Source: a virus
Strand: one strand, 5' to 3'
DNA: 53,703 nt
Virus record (IMG/VR): IMGVR_UViG_3300036719_001675
Location: 1 to 53,703 of that record
The position numbers and the translations under genes were made by a program. Numbering within the stretch: position 1 is the first letter of the stretch; each line of letters starts with the position of its first letter. Below the pieces are notes generated by a model, which worked only from the letters and a program-made list of their open reading frames with translations, did no database searches and was not told the DNA's origin. Positions 51,920 to 53,703 of the stretch are shown here, piece after piece.

Positions 51920-53002
51920 ATGAAGAAGCCTATTTCAAGAACGCCTGCACGGATACTGGTCGGGAATGTTCTAGACAGAATCAAAGAGATCAAAGATGAA
52001 TCGGTTCAGTGTGTCGTAACATCACCACCGTATTGGGGACTCAGGGACTACGGAACTGCCACATGGGAAGGTGGCGACGAAGCCTGCGAACACTCAATTT
52101 CAATGGACACTAAGTGGAATGACCCAAAGCGTGGCACGAAAGTGTTACGCCCAGAGACAGGTCATCGTGGCGGTAGTTCTAGCAATTGCCACAAGTGTGG
52201 CGCTATTCGCATTGATGACCAAATTGGATTAGAAGAAACTCCTGAAGAATACATTGAAAAAATGGTTCTTTTGTTTCGTGAAGTTCATCGGATTCTTGCC
52301 AAAGACGGTGTGCTCTGGTTGAACCTTGGTGATTCCTATGCAGGAAATAATAGTCGTGGCAGTAACGGACAACGGGCAGGCTTCTCTGGCAACAAGCGTG
52401 AACTGGTTGTTAACCGAACTGGCAATGGGCTAAAGCCTAAAGACCTCGTAGGTATCCCTTGGCGTGTTGCTTTGGCATTGCAGGCAGACGGTTGGTACTT
52501 GAGACAAGACATTATCTGGCACAAACCGAACCCTATGCCCGAATCAGTCAAAGATCGCTGTACGAAATCCCATGAGTATGTATTCATGCTTACCAAGAAT
52601 CAGCGGTATTACTTTGACTCTAAAGCAATTGAAGAACCTGCCAAGTGGGATAGGTGGGGAAAACAGACAGTTGTTAAAGAGCAACAAGGAACTGCTAAGT
52701 GGATTGGCGAAAAAACCAAAGAAGAACTGCAAGAGAAGACCACAAAGAACAGGCGTTCGGTTTGGACAATAGCCACGAAACCTTTCAAGGGTGCTCACTT
52801 CGCAGTTATGCCTGAAACGCTAGCAGAACCCTGTGTGCTCGCCTCTAGCCGTGAAAATGACATTGTGTACGACCCATTCACTGGTTCAGGTACAGTGGCA
52901 GTTGTAGCACTCAGGCACAAACGAAGGTTTATTGGCACTGAATTAAATCCAGACTATGCTCTCATTGCACAGAATAGAATTGGAAGGGTTAAATTGCTAT
53001 GA
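51920..53002 (+). CDS. DNA methyltransferase, N4-cytosine/N6-adenine beta class
   Basis: A 360-residue enzyme with AAGGGAGAG upstream. Catalytic motif IV is SPPYWGLRDYG (about 30), the AdoMet-binding motif I (YDPFTGSGTV) is near the C-terminus, giving the beta order; IGTELNPDY follows. Between them CEH and CHKCGA form a zinc-ribbon-like insert at about 55-95, and KPNPMPESVKDR is the typical substrate loop. It transfers a methyl group to DNA, protecting phage DNA. No restriction enzyme is adjacent. The stop overlaps the large terminase start. Confidence 0.88.
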   Translation: MKKPISRTPARILVGNVLDRIKEIKDESVQCVVTSPPYWGLRDYGTATWEGGDEACEHSISMDTKWNDPKRGTKVLRPETGHRGGSSSNCHKCGAIRIDDQIGLEETPEEYIEKMVLLFREVHRILAKDGVLWLNLGDSYAGNNSRGSNGQRAGFSGNKRELVVNRTGNGLKPKDLVGIPWRVALALQADGWYLRQDIIWHKPNPMPESVKDRCTKSHEYVFMLTKNQRYYFDSKAIEEPAKWDRWGKQTVVKEQQGTAKWIGEKTKEELQEKTTKNRRSVWTIATKPFKGAHFAVMPETLAEPCVLASSRENDIVYDPFTGSGTVAVVALRHKRRFIGTELNPDYALIAQNRIGRVKLL

Positions 53003-53703
53003 GCCTTGTTATGGGAAGATTACCTCAAGACGATGATGAACTTTGGTGGTACATCAAAACGGTCTGGGGTATTGATATCCCTAGAGTAAGGGTCTGTAAA
53101 AACCATGTAGCCCCATTTGAGGCACTAGCAGACGCTTACTTTGCTAGACACCCTGTCAGTATTTGGAAAGCCTCGCGTGGTTTCGGTGGTAAGTCAACAC
53201 TTACTGGCGTTCTATGTGCAATTGAAGCGGCAACTCTTGGCGCTCAAGTAACCGTTCTAGGTGGTTCTGCTGCTCAGTCTCAGCGTGTACACCAAGTAAC
53301 CCATGAACTTTGGTATAGCCCTCTTGCACCAAAAGGTCTACTTGCTGGCGACCCGACTAAATTCAGCACAACATTAACTAATGGTGCATGGATCGTTGCT
53401 CTTATGGCTTCGCAAAAATCTGTTCGTGGTCCTCACCCTCAACGATTAAGGCTTGATGAAGTTGACGAAATGGACTTGGAATTATTTGAAGCGGCACAAG
53501 GTCAACCAATGGACTCACGGGGACTCTTGGCACAGACAGTTGTTTCAAGTACGCACCAATACCCAGACGGAACTATGACCGAACTATTGCGTAGAGGCAA
53601 TGATAAAGGTTGGGGGCTTTTTGAATGGTGCTGGCGTGAGTCAGTAGGAACAGCAGAACACCCTGGCTGGCTCACAATGGAAAATGTTGAGCGTAAAAAA
53701 ATG
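52999..53703 (+). CDS. terL: Terminase large subunit, N-terminal part (partial at window end)
   Basis: ATG 52999 opens a frame to the window end (235 codons). The product MSLVMGRLPQDDDELWWYIK continues with the Walker A-type KASRGFGGKST and the Walker B RLRLDEVDEMD. It continues directly into the frame at base 3, since 53438-53703 repeat bases 1-266. Four mismatches are present between the copies (see findings), one changing Asn to His. Confidence 0.9.
   Translation, partial: MSLVMGRLPQDDDELWWYIKTVWGIDIPRVRVCKNHVAPFEALADAYFARHPVSIWKASRGFGGKSTLTGVLCAIEAATLGAQVTVLGGSAAQSQRVHQVTHELWYSPLAPKGLLAGDPTKFSTTLTNGAWIVALMASQKSVRGPHPQRLRLDEVDEMDLELFEAAQGQPMDSRGLLAQTVVSSTHQYPDGTMTELLRRGNDKGWGLFEWCWRESVGTAEHPGWLTMENVERKKM
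53438..53703. repeat. Terminal overlap with window start (266 bp)
   Basis: Bases 53438-53703 repeat 1-266 at 262 positions. Differences at 128/53565 (T/A), 179/53616 (T/G), 222/53659 (A/C) and 230/53667 (T/C); three are silent and one is Asn to His. Because the overlap lies inside terL and preserves its frame, this is a circularisation overlap with strain variation, not a true terminal repeat. Confidence 0.85.

Noticed and set aside
51920-53002. Restriction-modification system
   Set aside because: Only the methyltransferase is present; neighbours are small proteins and terminase, with no endonuclease.
1-53703. Integrase, excisionase or repressor indicating a temperate phage
   Set aside because: No integrase or CI-like gene was recognised in any frame; lysogeny is unsupported by this window.

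Overview
The window is one essentially complete tailed-phage (siphovirus-type) genome, linearised inside the large terminase gene. Bases 53438-53703 repeat bases 1-266 at 262 of 266 positions, so the unit is a circularly permuted or circularised contig of about 53,437 bp. Two WhiB-like iron-sulfur regulators point to an actinobacterial host. Moderate-to-low G+C, Thr-rich secreted linkers and several start codons placed directly after -10-like hexamers fit a free-living aquatic actinobacterium; this host guess is inference.

Layout. 1-1.9 kb: terminase C-terminal part and a metallophosphoesterase, ending in a bidirectional terminator. 2.0-4.5 kb, minus strand: CHC2/TOPRIM primase, DnaB-like helicase and a small basic protein. 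4.5-4.95 kb: divergent intergenic region with six 28-bp imperfect-palindrome repeats, the best candidate for an origin or master operator. 4.95-13.9 kb: early genes, including a MoxR/CobS-type AAA ATPase, a large HExxH plus VWA-domain partner, a ssDNA-binding-like protein and many small zinc-ribbon or membrane proteins. These genes are separated by perfect hairpins and a recurring CAACCAACCCAAA translation leader. 13.9-24.2 kb: DnaE-type polymerase, lipoprotein with lytic transglycosylase-like domain, WhiB, RecA-like recombinase, PD-(D/E)XK nucleases (one Cas4-like), RuvC-like resolvase, second WhiB, ParB-DUF4417-like fusion, a complete ureohydrolase (arginase/agmatinase family) and a histone-H1-like basic protein.

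24.3-38 kb: head module with portal, MuF protein, XkdF-type protease, scaffold, decoration protein, major capsid protein and neck proteins. 38-47 kb: tail module with two tandem major-tail paralogs, tail assembly chaperone with a probable -1 frameshift, tape measure protein and three tandem fibre-like paralogs. 47-50 kb: secreted Thr-rich protein, holin-like proteins, M15 peptidase and a stand-alone minus-strand JAMM protein. 50-53.7 kb: terminase small subunit, small proteins, DNA methyltransferase and the N-terminal half of the large terminase.

The most unusual content is in the head module. Four proteins carry five copies of a short tag, K-G-D-x-x-G-H-P-F-R-G-N-Q-(W/H), at synonymously diverged DNA. 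The tag is joined to unrelated cargo: an ADP-ribosyltransferase-like domain on MuF, a type IB topoisomerase, a protein with domains recalled as DUF6321/DUF5872, and a small linker protein. The topoisomerase protein also starts with a peptide resembling the N-terminus of the major capsid protein. These cargo genes lie between the protease gene and a scaffold gene that begins with what looks like the end of an XkdF protease. I infer a capsid-targeting tag system that loads enzymes into the virion.
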